From contig CAWESB010000008.1 of the NCBI GenBank assembly GCA_963811635.1, forward strand, positions 77,437 through 141,436: a stretch of DNA of 64,000 nt, given 5' to 3'. A program made the position numbers and the translations under genes. Below, piece after piece: positions 45,074 through 53,828 of this stretch (position 1 is its first letter; the number at the start of each line of letters is the position of its first letter). The stretch is from JAIBJN01 sp963811635. GTDB taxonomy: Bacteria > Actinomycetota > Thermoleophilia > Gaiellales > Gaiellaceae. The notes beneath the pieces were generated by a model. It was not told the origin of the DNA, ran no database searches, and saw only the letters and a list, made by a program, of their open reading frames with translations.

Positions 45074-45861
45074 GCTCGGTCCGCATCACGCACATCGGCG
45101 GCCCGACCACCCTGATCGAGGTCGAGGGCTGGCGGCTCCTGACCGACCCGACCTTCGACCCGCCCGGACAGACGTACGACTTCGGCTGGGGCTCCCACTC
45201 GCAGAAGCTGGCCGGCCCAGCCGTTGCCGCCTCCGCGCTCCTGCCGGTCGACGCCGTGCTGCTCACGCACGATCACCACGGCGACAACCTCGACGACGCC
45301 GGTCGGGCGCTCCTGCCGTCCGTCGACGTCGTCGTCACGACGGCCTCGGGGGGCGAGCGGCTCGGCCATGGCGCCCGGGGCCTGAAGGCCTGGGAGACGA
45401 CGAGGCTGGAGGCCGCCGGGCGGCCGCCGATCGAGATCACGGCGACCCCGTGCCGCCACGGCCCGCCGCTGAGCCACCCGGTCGCCGGCGACGTGATCGG
45501 ATTCTCCCTCCGCTGGGCGGGGCAGGCGCACGGGGAGCTTTGGATCACCGGAGACACCGTCCTGTACGGCGACGTCCGCAAGGTGCCCGGCCGTCTGCAG
45601 ATCGGGACGATGCTCCTACACCTCGGGAGCGTCCGCTTCCCCGTGACCGGGCCGCTCCGCTACACGATGACCGGTCGCGAAGGCGTGGAGCTGTGCCGGC
45701 TGGTCGACCCGCACACGGTTGTCCCCATCCACTACGAGGGCTGGAGCCACTTCTCCGAGGGCAGGGCGGACGTCGAGCAGGCACTCGCCTCTGCGTCGGA
45801 CGACCTTCGCCGGCGGTTCAGGTGGCTCCCGCTCGGCGCCGGCGTGGAGCTCGAGGTCTAG
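45070..45861 (+). CDS. MBL-fold metallo-hydrolase (UlaG/L-ascorbate-lactonase-like)
   Basis: This 263-residue protein starts at TTG 45070. It has ITHIGGPTTLIEVEGWRLLT, DPTFDPPG, the metal motif LLTHDHHGDNLD (HxHxD with both His), ITGDTVLYG (bridging Asp) and VPIHYEGWSHF (last His). This order is that of UlaG-like MBL proteins acting on lactones or phosphodiesters. It is coupled to the alpha/beta hydrolase and converges on the VOC gene, sharing CTAG. Confidence 0.87.
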   Translation: MSSVRITHIGGPTTLIEVEGWRLLTDPTFDPPGQTYDFGWGSHSQKLAGPAVAASALLPVDAVLLTHDHHGDNLDDAGRALLPSVDVVVTTASGGERLGHGARGLKAWETTRLEAAGRPPIEITATPCRHGPPLSHPVAGDVIGFSLRWAGQAHGELWITGDTVLYGDVRKVPGRLQIGTMLLHLGSVRFPVTGPLRYTMTGREGVELCRLVDPHTVVPIHYEGWSHFSEGRADVEQALASASDDLRRRFRWLPLGAGVELEV

Positions 45862-46331
45862 CCGGCGGCCGCCCGTTCGAGCTCGCCGACCTCGATCTTG
45901 CTCATTTGCAGCATCGCCTGCATGACGCGGTTCGCCTTCTCGCGGTCCGGGTCGCTCAGCAGCTCGCCGAGCCTGCGGGGAACGACCTGCCAGGAGACGC
46001 CGAACCTGTCGGTGAGCCAGCCGCACGGGCCCGGCTCCCCGCCTTCGGAGAGCTTCTCCCAGTACCGATCGACCTCGTCCTGCGTCTCGCAGTCGACGAA
46101 GAGCGAGATGCCCTGGGAGAACGTGAACGACGGCCCGCCGTTCAGTGCGTAGAACTCCTGGCCGTCGAGCTCGAAGCTCGCGCTCATGAGCGAGCCTGGC
46201 TCGCCGGGGCCGGCCTCGCCGTAGTCCGTCGTGCTGAGGACTTTCGAGTTGTCGAAGATCGACGTGTAGAAGGCGACGGCCTCCTCGGCCCGGCCGGCGA
46301 ACGTCAGGAACGTCGTGATCCTGTTCTGCAT
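45858..46331 (-). CDS. PhnB-like VOC-family protein
   Basis: This 157-residue protein starts with NRITTFLTFAGRAEEAVAFY and has LMSASFELDGQEFYALNGGP, FVDCETQDEVDRYWEKLSEGG and CGWLTDRFGVSWQVVP. These belong to the PhnB/3-demethylubiquinone-methyltransferase-like branch of VOC proteins. The biochemical role of this branch is mostly unknown. ATG 46331 has GGGAGA 9 bases upstream. Confidence 0.87.
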   Translation of the reverse strand: MQNRITTFLTFAGRAEEAVAFYTSIFDNSKVLSTTDYGEAGPGEPGSLMSASFELDGQEFYALNGGPSFTFSQGISLFVDCETQDEVDRYWEKLSEGGEPGPCGWLTDRFGVSWQVVPRRLGELLSDPDREKANRVMQAMLQMSKIEVGELERAAAG

Positions 46332-46519
46332 GTGAAAGGTCTCCCTTCGGGTTTCGTTGCTCTACAGACCGGCCGGGACGCTGGATCTCATCGGTCGCTG
46401 CGGGCGATCCAGGCGGGCTGATGAGGACCCGTCGGGGGTCGCGCTCTGCTAGCGCCTCCGGCCCCAGGTAGTCTGCCGCTGCCTAAAGGCGTGGCGAGCC
46501 CACGCCGATCTGCGAGCCA

Positions 46520-49500
46520 GTGGCGGACGCCGACCCGGTCATCGCACAGCTCCGCGAGATCGCACTCGCTCTCGCCGAGCGCTACGGCGACGTCAGGATC
46601 GACGCGCTGGCGCAGGACGACGACTTCGCCCGCGCGGTCGGGCTGGCGATGCAGGTTCCCGCCGACAAGCTCACGGAGCTCGCGCAGGACAAGAACCCGT
46701 TCGTGGGCTGCGCCGTACTCTTCGCAGTCACCGAGCGCCAAGACGCCCCGAAGCACTGGGAGAGGCTCGTCGGCAATCGGCTCGAGGAGGCGTCTCCGGG
46801 CGAGGCGAACGCCCTCCTACGCCTCCTGGCCGACGAGGCGAGCCGTCCAGTCCTGCTCCAGACGCTCGCGCAGGCGGAGAGCTCCTGGCTCGACGAGCCG
46901 GTTCGCTCGGCGGCCGTAGCCTTCGTCGAGACACGGCTCCGGGCCGGCGACCGCGTCACGGCTGACCAGCTGGAGGAGAGGATCGCCCCGGCGCAGGAGC
47001 CGATCGTGGTCGCGCTCTCGCAGGCGGGCGACCCGGCTACCTGCGCGCCGTTGGTCGCGGTCATCCGTGAGTGGAGGAGCAGCCTCGTGGACACGGCGTT
47101 CCTCCAGACCGTCGGCCGCATCATCGGTCCGAACGAGCTGGCGAAGCCGAAGCTCGTCGGCGGCCGGGCGGCCGCCCTGGACGCAGTCGAGACCGCGCTG
47201 GGCTCGAGCCCTCCCCGCTCCCTCCTGCTCGTCGGCGAGCAGGGCGTCGGCAAGTCCGCGCTGGTCGGTGAGGCAGTCCGCCGGGCCGGCAAGGACGAGT
47301 GGGTCGTGTTCCAGGCGACCGCGTCAGACGTCATCGCCGGGCAGACGTACATAGGCATGCTCGAGGGCCGCGTGCAGGAGATCGTCCAGCGGATTCGGGG
47401 GCGAAAGGTGATCTGGCTCCTGCCGGGCTTCGAGGAGGCCTTCTGGGCCGGCCAGCACCACCAGAGCCCGCAGGGGCTCCTCGACGCCCTGCTTCCGCAC
47501 GTCGAGTCCGGGCAGATTGTCGTCGTGGGCGAGATCGACCCGCTCGCGTACGAGCTCGTGGCGCAGCTGCGGCCGCGGGTGTCCCGCGTCTTCCGCGTCG
47601 TGCGCCTCGCGCCCATGCTCGAGGACGAGGCTGTGGCCGTCGCGCGCGACTGGGCGGACACCGCCGGGGTCGGCGTCGCCGACGGCACGATCAGGGAGGC
47701 GCTCGACCTCGCGTCCCACTACCTGCCGGGGATCGCCGCCCCCGGGAGTCTGATTCGCATCCTGGAGCTGGCGGCCGAGCGGGCGGAGCGCGCCGGTGAG
47801 GCGGCCGTCGAGCTGCGGACGATCATCGCGACGCTGGGCGAGGCGACGGGGCTGCCGCTTCACGTCCTCGATCCCCGCGCGCAGCTCGACCTGGGGACGG
47901 TCCGGAGCTTCTTCGCCGAGCGCGTTCTCGGCCAGCCATCGGCCGTGGAGACGCTCGTCGAGCGAATCGCGCTCGTGAAGGCCGGGTTGACCGATCCGAC
48001 CAGGCCGCTGGGGGTCTTCCTTTTCGTCGGCCCCACAGGCACGGGCAAGACCGAGATCGCCAAGCGGCTCGCCGAGTTCCTGTTCGGGTCGGTCGACCGC
48101 CTCGTCCGACTGGACATGAGTGAGTTCCAGACGCCGGAGAGCCTCGAGCGCCTCCTGACCGACAGCACCTTGGAGCCGCAGGCCTCGCCGCTCATCGCCT
48201 CGGTCCGCAAAGAGCCCTTCTCGGTCGTGCTGCTCGACGAGTTCGAGAAGGCGCACGCGAACATCTGGGACGTCTTCCTCCAGGTCTTCGACGACGGGCG
48301 CCTGACCGACCGCAGCGGCCGCGTTGTCGATTTCCGGCACTGCGTGATCGTGCTCACGTCGAACGTCGGCTCGGCGATCCCAACGCGCCCGGGCCTGGGC
48401 TTCGGCTCGACAGTGGAGAGCTTCGACACGACGTCGATCGAGCGCGCCGTAGCCCGCGCCTTCCGCCCCGAGCTGCTGAACCGGCTGGACCGCGTCGTCG
48501 TCTTCCGCCCGCTCGGGCGCGAGGTCATGCGGACGCTCGTCGAGCATGAGCTGGCGGCGGTGCTCGAGCGGCGCGGCTTCCGCATGCATCCTTGGGCCGT
48601 CGAGTGGGACGAGTCGGCCATCGACTTCCTCCTCGAGCAGGGCTTCACCGCGGACCTCGGAGCCCGACCCTTGAAGCGCGCGGTCGAGCAGCAGCTGCTC
48701 GCCCCGTTGGCGACCACCATCGTCGAGCGGCAGTTCCCCGAGGGCGAGCAGTTCCTGTTCATCACGGCCCGGGACGGCAGGATCAACGTGACGTTCGTCG
48801 ATCCCGATGCGGCGGAGGACGAGCCCGCGTCCTCCGGCACCGCGGCAGCGGGGACGCCGGACGTCCGCAGCCTCGCGCTGGACGCCGAGGGGAGCCGCGC
48901 CGAGGTGCAGTTCCTCGCCGGGGAGCTCGAGCGCGTGGAGCGCCGTCTGGCACCGGTGGGCGAGGAGAAGGAGGCCGCGCTCGCCCGCACGCGCGAGCCC
49001 GGCTTCTGGGACGGCGACGAGCAGACTCCGATGCTCGCCCGGATCGAGTACCTCGACAGAGTCGATGCCGCACTGAGGACGGCGGCGCGGCTCCTCTCGC
49101 GCCTTCACCAGGAGCGCGAGAGCGCGCGCCGACCGAATGCCGAGGTCGTGTGCGTGCTCGCCGAGCGCCTCTACCTCCTCGACCGCGTCGCCGACGAGAT
49201 CGAGAGCGGCGACCCGCCGGACGCCTACGTCTCGGTCCGCCCATCGCCCGGAGTCCAGGACCTTGCCGGCGACGCCCGCGACTTCGCGGGCCGGCTCCTC
49301 GCCATGTACGAGCGCTGGGCGAAGCGCCGCGGCATGCGAACACAGCCCATCCCGGCGGCGGACCGCGACGAGCGCCGTCTGGCGATCTCCGGGTTCGGCG
49401 CCTACACGATCCTCAAGGCGGAAGCTGGGCTCCACGTCCTCGAGCTGCCCCGCGAGAACCAGGGCTTCGCCCGCGCCAACGTCCATGTCGTGGTCGCACC

Positions 49501-49708
49501 GAGGACGGACGCCTCGCGCACCGTCGAGGAGATCGAGGAGGAGGCCGGCCGCGCGCTCTCCGCCAGCCCGGCCCCGCAGACGGTCGTCCGACGTTACCGG
49601 CGCGCGCCCTCGCCGCTGGTCAGAGACGCGTCCGGCTGGCGTACGGGCCGGATCGACCAGGTCCTCGCCGGCGATTTCGACCTGCGGCCGGCGCGGGCGG
49701 GGGAGTAG
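46520..49708 (+). CDS. Clp-type double AAA+ unfoldase fused to a C-terminal PCRF (release-factor 2-like) domain
   Basis: This is a 1062-residue protein. Residues 1-200 are helical and unlike Clp N-domains. AAA1 has Walker A GEQGVGKS (239-246) and a pore Tyr at 278, but its Walker B region reads WLLPGFEEAF, lacking the Asp-Glu pair. AAA2 has GPTGTGKT (504-511), VVLLDEFEKAH and ELLNRLD. It also has PGLGFGS (624-630), which aligns with the ClpP-binding LGF/VGF loop of ClpC, while the AAA2 GYVG pore loop is missing. No ClpB middle domain is seen. Residues about 795-1000 match RF2: REPGFWDGD, LLAMYERWAKRRGM, and AGLHVLELP with NVHVVVAP. The GGQ domain is absent. This suggests a ribosome-linked unfoldase (inference). 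Confidence 0.82.
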   Translation: MADADPVIAQLREIALALAERYGDVRIDALAQDDDFARAVGLAMQVPADKLTELAQDKNPFVGCAVLFAVTERQDAPKHWERLVGNRLEEASPGEANALLRLLADEASRPVLLQTLAQAESSWLDEPVRSAAVAFVETRLRAGDRVTADQLEERIAPAQEPIVVALSQAGDPATCAPLVAVIREWRSSLVDTAFLQTVGRIIGPNELAKPKLVGGRAAALDAVETALGSSPPRSLLLVGEQGVGKSALVGEAVRRAGKDEWVVFQATASDVIAGQTYIGMLEGRVQEIVQRIRGRKVIWLLPGFEEAFWAGQHHQSPQGLLDALLPHVESGQIVVVGEIDPLAYELVAQLRPRVSRVFRVVRLAPMLEDEAVAVARDWADTAGVGVADGTIREALDLASHYLPGIAAPGSLIRILELAAERAERAGEAAVELRTIIATLGEATGLPLHVLDPRAQLDLGTVRSFFAERVLGQPSAVETLVERIALVKAGLTDPTRPLGVFLFVGPTGTGKTEIAKRLAEFLFGSVDRLVRLDMSEFQTPESLERLLTDSTLEPQASPLIASVRKEPFSVVLLDEFEKAHANIWDVFLQVFDDGRLTDRSGRVVDFRHCVIVLTSNVGSAIPTRPGLGFGSTVESFDTTSIERAVARAFRPELLNRLDRVVVFRPLGREVMRTLVEHELAAVLERRGFRMHPWAVEWDESAIDFLLEQGFTADLGARPLKRAVEQQLLAPLATTIVERQFPEGEQFLFITARDGRINVTFVDPDAAEDEPASSGTAAAGTPDVRSLALDAEGSRAEVQFLAGELERVERRLAPVGEEKEAALARTREPGFWDGDEQTPMLARIEYLDRVDAALRTAARLLSRLHQERESARRPNAEVVCVLAERLYLLDRVADEIESGDPPDAYVSVRPSPGVQDLAGDARDFAGRLLAMYERWAKRRGMRTQPIPAADRDERRLAISGFGAYTILKAEAGLHVLELPRENQGFARANVHVVVAPRTDASRTVEEIEEEAGRALSASPAPQTVVRRYRRAPSPLVRDASGWRTGRIDQVLAGDFDLRPARAGE

Positions 49709-49730
49709 GCGCGAACTGCCACTGGCACGG

Positions 49731-50495
49731 TCATGCACTCGAGCGAGGATACGGTGGCAGCGGCCGTTCGACCCGCACCGTCTCGAGGCCCCCGAGTCGC
49801 GACGCCGCCCTCCGGCGCTCGTCGGCCTGGCGGCTGGCCGGGGCGAACGCGCTCCAGGCGAACCAGCGTCCGAGCCCGCGCTGAAGCGTTCTCGGGCCGC
49901 TCATAGTCAGCTTGCGCGCCCGGAGCGCGCCGGCGAGCTCGGCGCGCCCCAGATAGACGCCGTAGAGGGTGGCGGTGTCGACCGTGACCTCGAGGTCGAC
50001 GTCGAACCCGGGATGCTGGAGACACACCGAGACCTCCGAGGGCTCGAGCACCATCCAGTAGCGCTTGGCCGGATTGCGAAAGTCGAACTTGATCACGGTT
50101 CGGCCGAGGGGAAGCTGCTCGCGATGCACATGGCGGGCCATCCAGACGATCAAGAGGTCAGGGTCTAGCTCCTCGGGGCGCGGATCAGCGAACGACCAGG
50201 TCACCCCCCACTCCCCGAGCGCCTGGACGACTGGCTCTAGGTCACGCCCGGCGGGCGTCAGCTGGTACTCGAGCGTCCTGCCTTTGGGCCCGGTTCGCCG
50301 CGCGAGGACCTCGGCCCGCTCCAGCGAGCGCAGGCGGTCAGTGAGGACCGAGCGCGAGATCCCTGGCAGGCCGCGCTGTAGCTCGTTGAAGCCTGTAGTG
50401 CCACCGAGCATCTCGCGGACGATCAAGAGCGTCCAGCGGTCGCCGAGGATCTCGCTTGCCTTGGCGATCGGGCAGTACTGGGCGTAGCTTCGCAT
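49731..50495 (-). CDS. HxlR-family regulator with C-terminal SCP2-like domain
   Basis: This protein has about 254 residues. The N-terminal winged helix has the HxlR order: YCPIAKASEILGDRWTLLIV, GFNELQRGLPGISRSVLTDR, and LEYQLTPAGRDLEPVV. The C-terminal part (RTVIKFDFRNPAKRYWMVLE, then a GVYLGRAELAGAL segment) resembles a sterol-carrier-like ligand domain seen in some actinobacterial HxlR proteins. ATG 50495 fits the family start. It is divergent from the FAD oxidase across three 21-bp repeats, which it probably binds. Confidence 0.85.
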   Translation of the reverse strand: MRSYAQYCPIAKASEILGDRWTLLIVREMLGGTTGFNELQRGLPGISRSVLTDRLRSLERAEVLARRTGPKGRTLEYQLTPAGRDLEPVVQALGEWGVTWSFADPRPEELDPDLLIVWMARHVHREQLPLGRTVIKFDFRNPAKRYWMVLEPSEVSVCLQHPGFDVDLEVTVDTATLYGVYLGRAELAGALRARKLTMSGPRTLQRGLGRWFAWSAFAPASRQADERRRAASRLGGLETVRVERPLPPYPRSSA

Positions 50496-50529
50496 CGCGC
50501 CAACCATGGTAGACCGCCGTCCGCAGCAG

Positions 50530-50592
50530 GTTCGAAATCCGAACCGGTTGGTGCGAATCTCGGACCGGTTGGTCCGAATCTCGGTCTAGCCG
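50530..50592. promoter_or_regulatory. Three 21-bp direct repeats, probable HxlR operator
   Basis: Units start at 50530, 50551 and 50572. The consensus begins GTnCGAA and continues with nnnCGGACCGGTTG. The first two units share their last ten bases except one, and the third is intact in its first half and diverges in its second. The period of 21 bp equals two DNA turns. GGACC-GGTT-GGTCC inside forms an inverted repeat. The site lies between the regulator and the FAD oxidase. Confidence 0.7.
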
Positions 50593-50676
50593 CACGGACA
50601 CGCCCGGGCCTACCGTGGCCCACATGACTACCGAGACGACAACTCCCGTGCGGGCAACGAGCAAAGGGGGACGACG

Positions 50677-52086
50677 ATGAGTGTTATACGGACGCCGCCG
50701 CGCGAGACCGAGGGGCTCGACGAGTTGGGGGGCGCGCTGCGCGGCGAGCTGCTGCTGCCGGCGAGCGTCGGCTATGACACCGGTCGCAGGATCTGGAACG
50801 GCGCGATCGACCGCCGGCCGGCCGGCATCGCGCGCTGCGCCGGCGTCGCCGACGTGGTCGCGGCCGTTCGCTACGCGCGCGAGCACGAATTGCTCGTCGC
50901 GGTGCGCTCCGGTGGCCACGGGGTCGGCGGTCACGCGCTGTGCGACGGTGGCCTCGTGATCGACCTATCGCCAATGAAAGGCATTCACGCCGACCCACAA
51001 GCCAGGACGGCGCGCGCCGAAGCGGGCGTGTTGTGGGGCGAGTTCGACCGCGAGACCCAGCTCTTTGGGCTTGCGACGGTGGGTGGAATCGTGAGCCACA
51101 CGGGCATTTCGGGGCTGACCCTGGGGGGCGGGATCGGCTGGTTGACGCGCAAGTACGGGGCGACGGTCGACAACCTGCTCTCCGTTGACCTCGTTACCGC
51201 GGACGGCGAGCTCGTCATCGCCAGCGAGGACCACAACCCCGATCTGTTCTGGGGGGTGCGCGGCGGCGGCGGTAACTTCGGCATCGTCACGTCGTTCGAG
51301 TACCGCCTGCACCCGGTTGGGCCGATCGTACTCGCGGGGCCGATCTTCCACCACCTCCACGACGCCCCGGAGGTGCTGCGCTTCTACCGCGAGTTCGCCG
51401 CCACCGCGCCCGACGAGCTGACGACGATCGTCGAGCTCGAGCTCGCGCCGCCATTGCCGTTCCTGCCCGAGGAGGTGCACGGCGAGCCGATAGTCATGGT
51501 CGGCGCGTGCTACGCCGGACCGCCAGAGGACGGGGCCGAGGTCGTCCGCCCGCTGAAAGAGTTCGGCAGCCCGATCGTCGATCGGCTCGAGCCCAAGCCG
51601 TACCTGGCGCTGCAGTCGATGTTCGACCCGCTCGTGCCGCACGGCTGGCACCGCTACTGGAAGTCCGTCGAGCTGCCGCCGCTCACCGATGAGGCGATCG
51701 ACACGCTCATCGACGACACCTCGCGCATCACGTCGCCACGCTCGTACACCATCATCCTCCAGCTCGGCGGATCGCTCGGTCGCGTGCCAGAGGACGCATC
51801 CGCCTTCAGCCAGCGCGACGCCACGCACAACCTCGTCATCAACGCTGTCTGGACCGAAGACGACCCAGAAGGCGACCGGCACACCGCCTGGGCGCGCGAC
51901 TTCTTCGACGCCCTGCAGCCCCACGCGCGCGACCGCGTCTACGTCAACTTCCTCGGCGACGAGGGGCCCGACCGCGTTCGACAGGCCTACGGCGCCGCGA
52001 AGTACGACCGGCTGGTCGCGCTCAAGGACCGCTACGACCCGCACAACTTCTTTCGCATGAACCAGAACATCCCGCCCAGCGGCTGA
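50677..52086 (+). CDS. Berberine-bridge-enzyme-like FAD-dependent oxidase
   Basis: This is a 469-residue PCMH-type flavoprotein. RSGGHGVGGHA carries the His that binds FAD covalently. SGLTLGGGIGWLTRKYG, DLFWGVRGGGGNFGIVT and the C-terminal YDPHNFFRMNQNIPP are the BBE signature regions. The Cys of bicovalent members is absent (SGLTLG), so it probably has a single covalent link. Such enzymes oxidise sugars, alkaloid-like or polyketide substrates with O2. AAAGGGGGA lies 5 bases before the ATG. An 18-codon ORF (50624-50680) overlaps the start and could be a leader peptide. Confidence 0.9.
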   Translation: MSVIRTPPRETEGLDELGGALRGELLLPASVGYDTGRRIWNGAIDRRPAGIARCAGVADVVAAVRYAREHELLVAVRSGGHGVGGHALCDGGLVIDLSPMKGIHADPQARTARAEAGVLWGEFDRETQLFGLATVGGIVSHTGISGLTLGGGIGWLTRKYGATVDNLLSVDLVTADGELVIASEDHNPDLFWGVRGGGGNFGIVTSFEYRLHPVGPIVLAGPIFHHLHDAPEVLRFYREFAATAPDELTTIVELELAPPLPFLPEEVHGEPIVMVGACYAGPPEDGAEVVRPLKEFGSPIVDRLEPKPYLALQSMFDPLVPHGWHRYWKSVELPPLTDEAIDTLIDDTSRITSPRSYTIILQLGGSLGRVPEDASAFSQRDATHNLVINAVWTEDDPEGDRHTAWARDFFDALQPHARDRVYVNFLGDEGPDRVRQAYGAAKYDRLVALKDRYDPHNFFRMNQNIPPSG

Positions 52087-52172
52087 GCGCGACGCGCAAC
52101 CAGTCCGGACCCAGCCGACCGCGCGGGCATGTGCTCCGTCTGGTCGTCCTGGCCGAACCCGTAGTCCTCTAC

Positions 52173-52206
52173 GCGTTGGGGGCCCGAGTCTACGGGCCCC
52201 CAACGC
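52173..52206 (+). terminator. Strong terminator after the FAD oxidase
   Basis: GCGTTGGGGGCCCG (52173-52186), loop AGTCTA, and CGGGCCCCCAACGC (52193-52206) form a perfect 14-bp stem. CTTTACT follows. It is 87 bases downstream of the oxidase stop. Confidence 0.88.
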
Positions 52207-52246
52207 CTTTACTGCTCCCCCGCAGCCGGCTCGCGAAGCGCGCACC

Positions 52247-52711
52247 ATGGCGTCCTCAAGTTTGACCGACACATTGACGAAGATGCGTTCTGTGAGTCCG
52301 ACCCAGGTCCGCCGACCTTCCGCAAGCCTTCGGCTCCGTACCAACCTTCTCCTACTGGCAGCGACGATCTTCATCGGCGTTCTGCTCTTCTCCCTCTCTG
52401 GTCTGTTCACCGACGATGGAAAAAGCGCGGACGTAATTTTCGTCGACGCGCTCGCCTTGGCGCTCTTCTTTGGACTACTGATCTTCGTGCCCGCTCTGCC
52501 GAGTGGCGTCGCGTACCTCTTCCTGCTGCGGAGAATCGCGCAACGGGTATCCGGGGTGCGGCTACGGGCCCTCGCCCTACTTCTCAGCCCCATCGTCCTA
52601 CTCCACCTCTTCCTCATCCTCGGGACGTGGTACCCGCTCGCTTTGGCCTTGCCGTATGGGGCTCTCGTTCGCCTCCCAAAGCGGAATCACTTGCCGTTGT
52701 CGAACGCCTAG
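52247..52711 (+). CDS. Small multi-helix membrane protein
   Basis: This 154-residue protein has a hydrophilic basic N-terminus of 30 residues and about four hydrophobic helices (LLLLAATIFIGVLLFSLSGL, LALALFFGLLIFVPALP, LLSPIVLLHLFLILG). A short basic tail ends it. The local GC content is lower than in neighbouring genes, which may indicate later acquisition. No family recognised. Confidence 0.6.
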   Translation: MASSSLTDTLTKMRSVSPTQVRRPSASLRLRTNLLLLAATIFIGVLLFSLSGLFTDDGKSADVIFVDALALALFFGLLIFVPALPSGVAYLFLLRRIAQRVSGVRLRALALLLSPIVLLHLFLILGTWYPLALALPYGALVRLPKRNHLPLSNA

Positions 52712-53144
52712 CCCGGCTTCGCGCCTCGCGCCAGACGCGACCTCGCGGCAGGTACACCGCGCCTTCGGAACGACGCCGACCGGACAGCCGGAAACGTGGC
52801 GGGTCCCAACGTTGAAACCGGAACGCCGCGACGTCGACCAGGACGAAAGGGCCGTCACCGTCGACCGACGGTTTGCCGGTGGGATCCTGAGGCGGTACCC
52901 AAAGACGGCCCGGTCGCGCCGGCGCGTCCCCCTCAAGGCCGCAGCCCTGCGGCCTTCTTGATTCGGTCGGCCAGGATTGGCAGGTCCGGTCGCGCCTCCC
53001 GGGCTCTGCATGACTTCGGGCTCCGCCGTTTCCACACTCCGAGCCGACCGCCCAACCCACCGATCGGACGATCTCCGTGGCGATTCACCGGGGAGACGAT
53101 GGGCTCGTCGCTGGAGCTCACCACGACCGGGAGGAGAGCCGAAC
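52712..53144. other. 433-bp region without a convincing gene
   Basis: All six frames are open only as Arg/Pro-rich shadows without translation signals. The hairpin AAGGCCGCAG-CC-CTGCGGCCTT at 52935-52956, followed by CTTG, is a possible terminator. GGGAGGAG at 53129-53136 is the ribosome binding site of the next gene. Confidence 0.45.
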
Positions 53145-53828
53145 ATGCCAACCCACGCCACAGCGACCGCGCCCAGGATGTCCATCGGGCGTCGCCGCCG
53201 GATTACGGCACCGGCCGTGGCCGGCGTCGCCTACACCGCAGCGTGGCTGCTCGGCCTGGCGGTGTGGCCCTCGAATCTCGATGTGGCCGCTACGAACGTC
53301 AAGGTCGTCGCCACCTACAGCGCGCACCAGGGTGCGGCAATGACGCAGTACGTGCTGATCGAGGGCGTTGCTGCGATCGCCCTGGCCGTCGTGCTGATAG
53401 CACTCGACATGGCCGCTCGCCGGCGCGGAGCGGCGCAGCTCGGGCGAGTCGCGGTGGCCGCCGGTCTGACCGCAGTCGCTCTCTCGCTGACTCAGTGCGG
53501 CCTAGGGCTGCTGCTTGCCGGCTCGTTCGCTCCTGACGGGAAGATCGACGGCGCCGGCCGCCTCTTCGACGTGATCAACCGCATGGACGGCGTCAAGATG
53601 TTCGCGCTGGCCGCCATGGCCTTAGCCGCCGCCGGGCTGTCTCGCCGAGCCGTGCTTCCCCGCTGGCTGGGCTACGTCGCGGCCGTTCTGACGGTCGCGC
53701 TCATCGCTTCCGGCGCCGGCTACCTGCTGCTGAGCACGACGCTTGCTCAGGCGGTGTTCGTGTCCGGGCCGCTGCTCCTGGTGTGGGTGACCGGAGCCGG
53801 CGTGGCTCTCGGCCGGACGAGTCGATGA
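53145..53828 (+). CDS. Six-helix membrane protein (DUF4386-like)
   Basis: This 227-residue protein starts at ATG 53145 with GGAGGAG 8 bases upstream. Six hydrophobic helices are visible (AGVAYTAAWLLGLAVW, IEGVAAIALAVVLIAL, GLTAVALSLTQCGLGLLLAG, MFALAAMALAAAGL, LGYVAAVLTVALIASGAGYL, SGPLLLVWVTGAGVAL). The pattern resembles the DUF4386 group, but I am not certain. Its stop overlaps the next start (ATGA), and a DHA2 exporter follows. Confidence 0.75.
   Translation: MPTHATATAPRMSIGRRRRITAPAVAGVAYTAAWLLGLAVWPSNLDVAATNVKVVATYSAHQGAAMTQYVLIEGVAAIALAVVLIALDMAARRRGAAQLGRVAVAAGLTAVALSLTQCGLGLLLAGSFAPDGKIDGAGRLFDVINRMDGVKMFALAAMALAAAGLSRRAVLPRWLGYVAAVLTVALIASGAGYLLLSTTLAQAVFVSGPLLLVWVTGAGVALGRTSR

Noticed and set aside
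52796..53536. A 246-codon Arg/Pro-rich frame in the gap before the six-helix membrane protein
   Set aside because: It overlaps a gene with a good start signal in another frame and has shadow-like composition.
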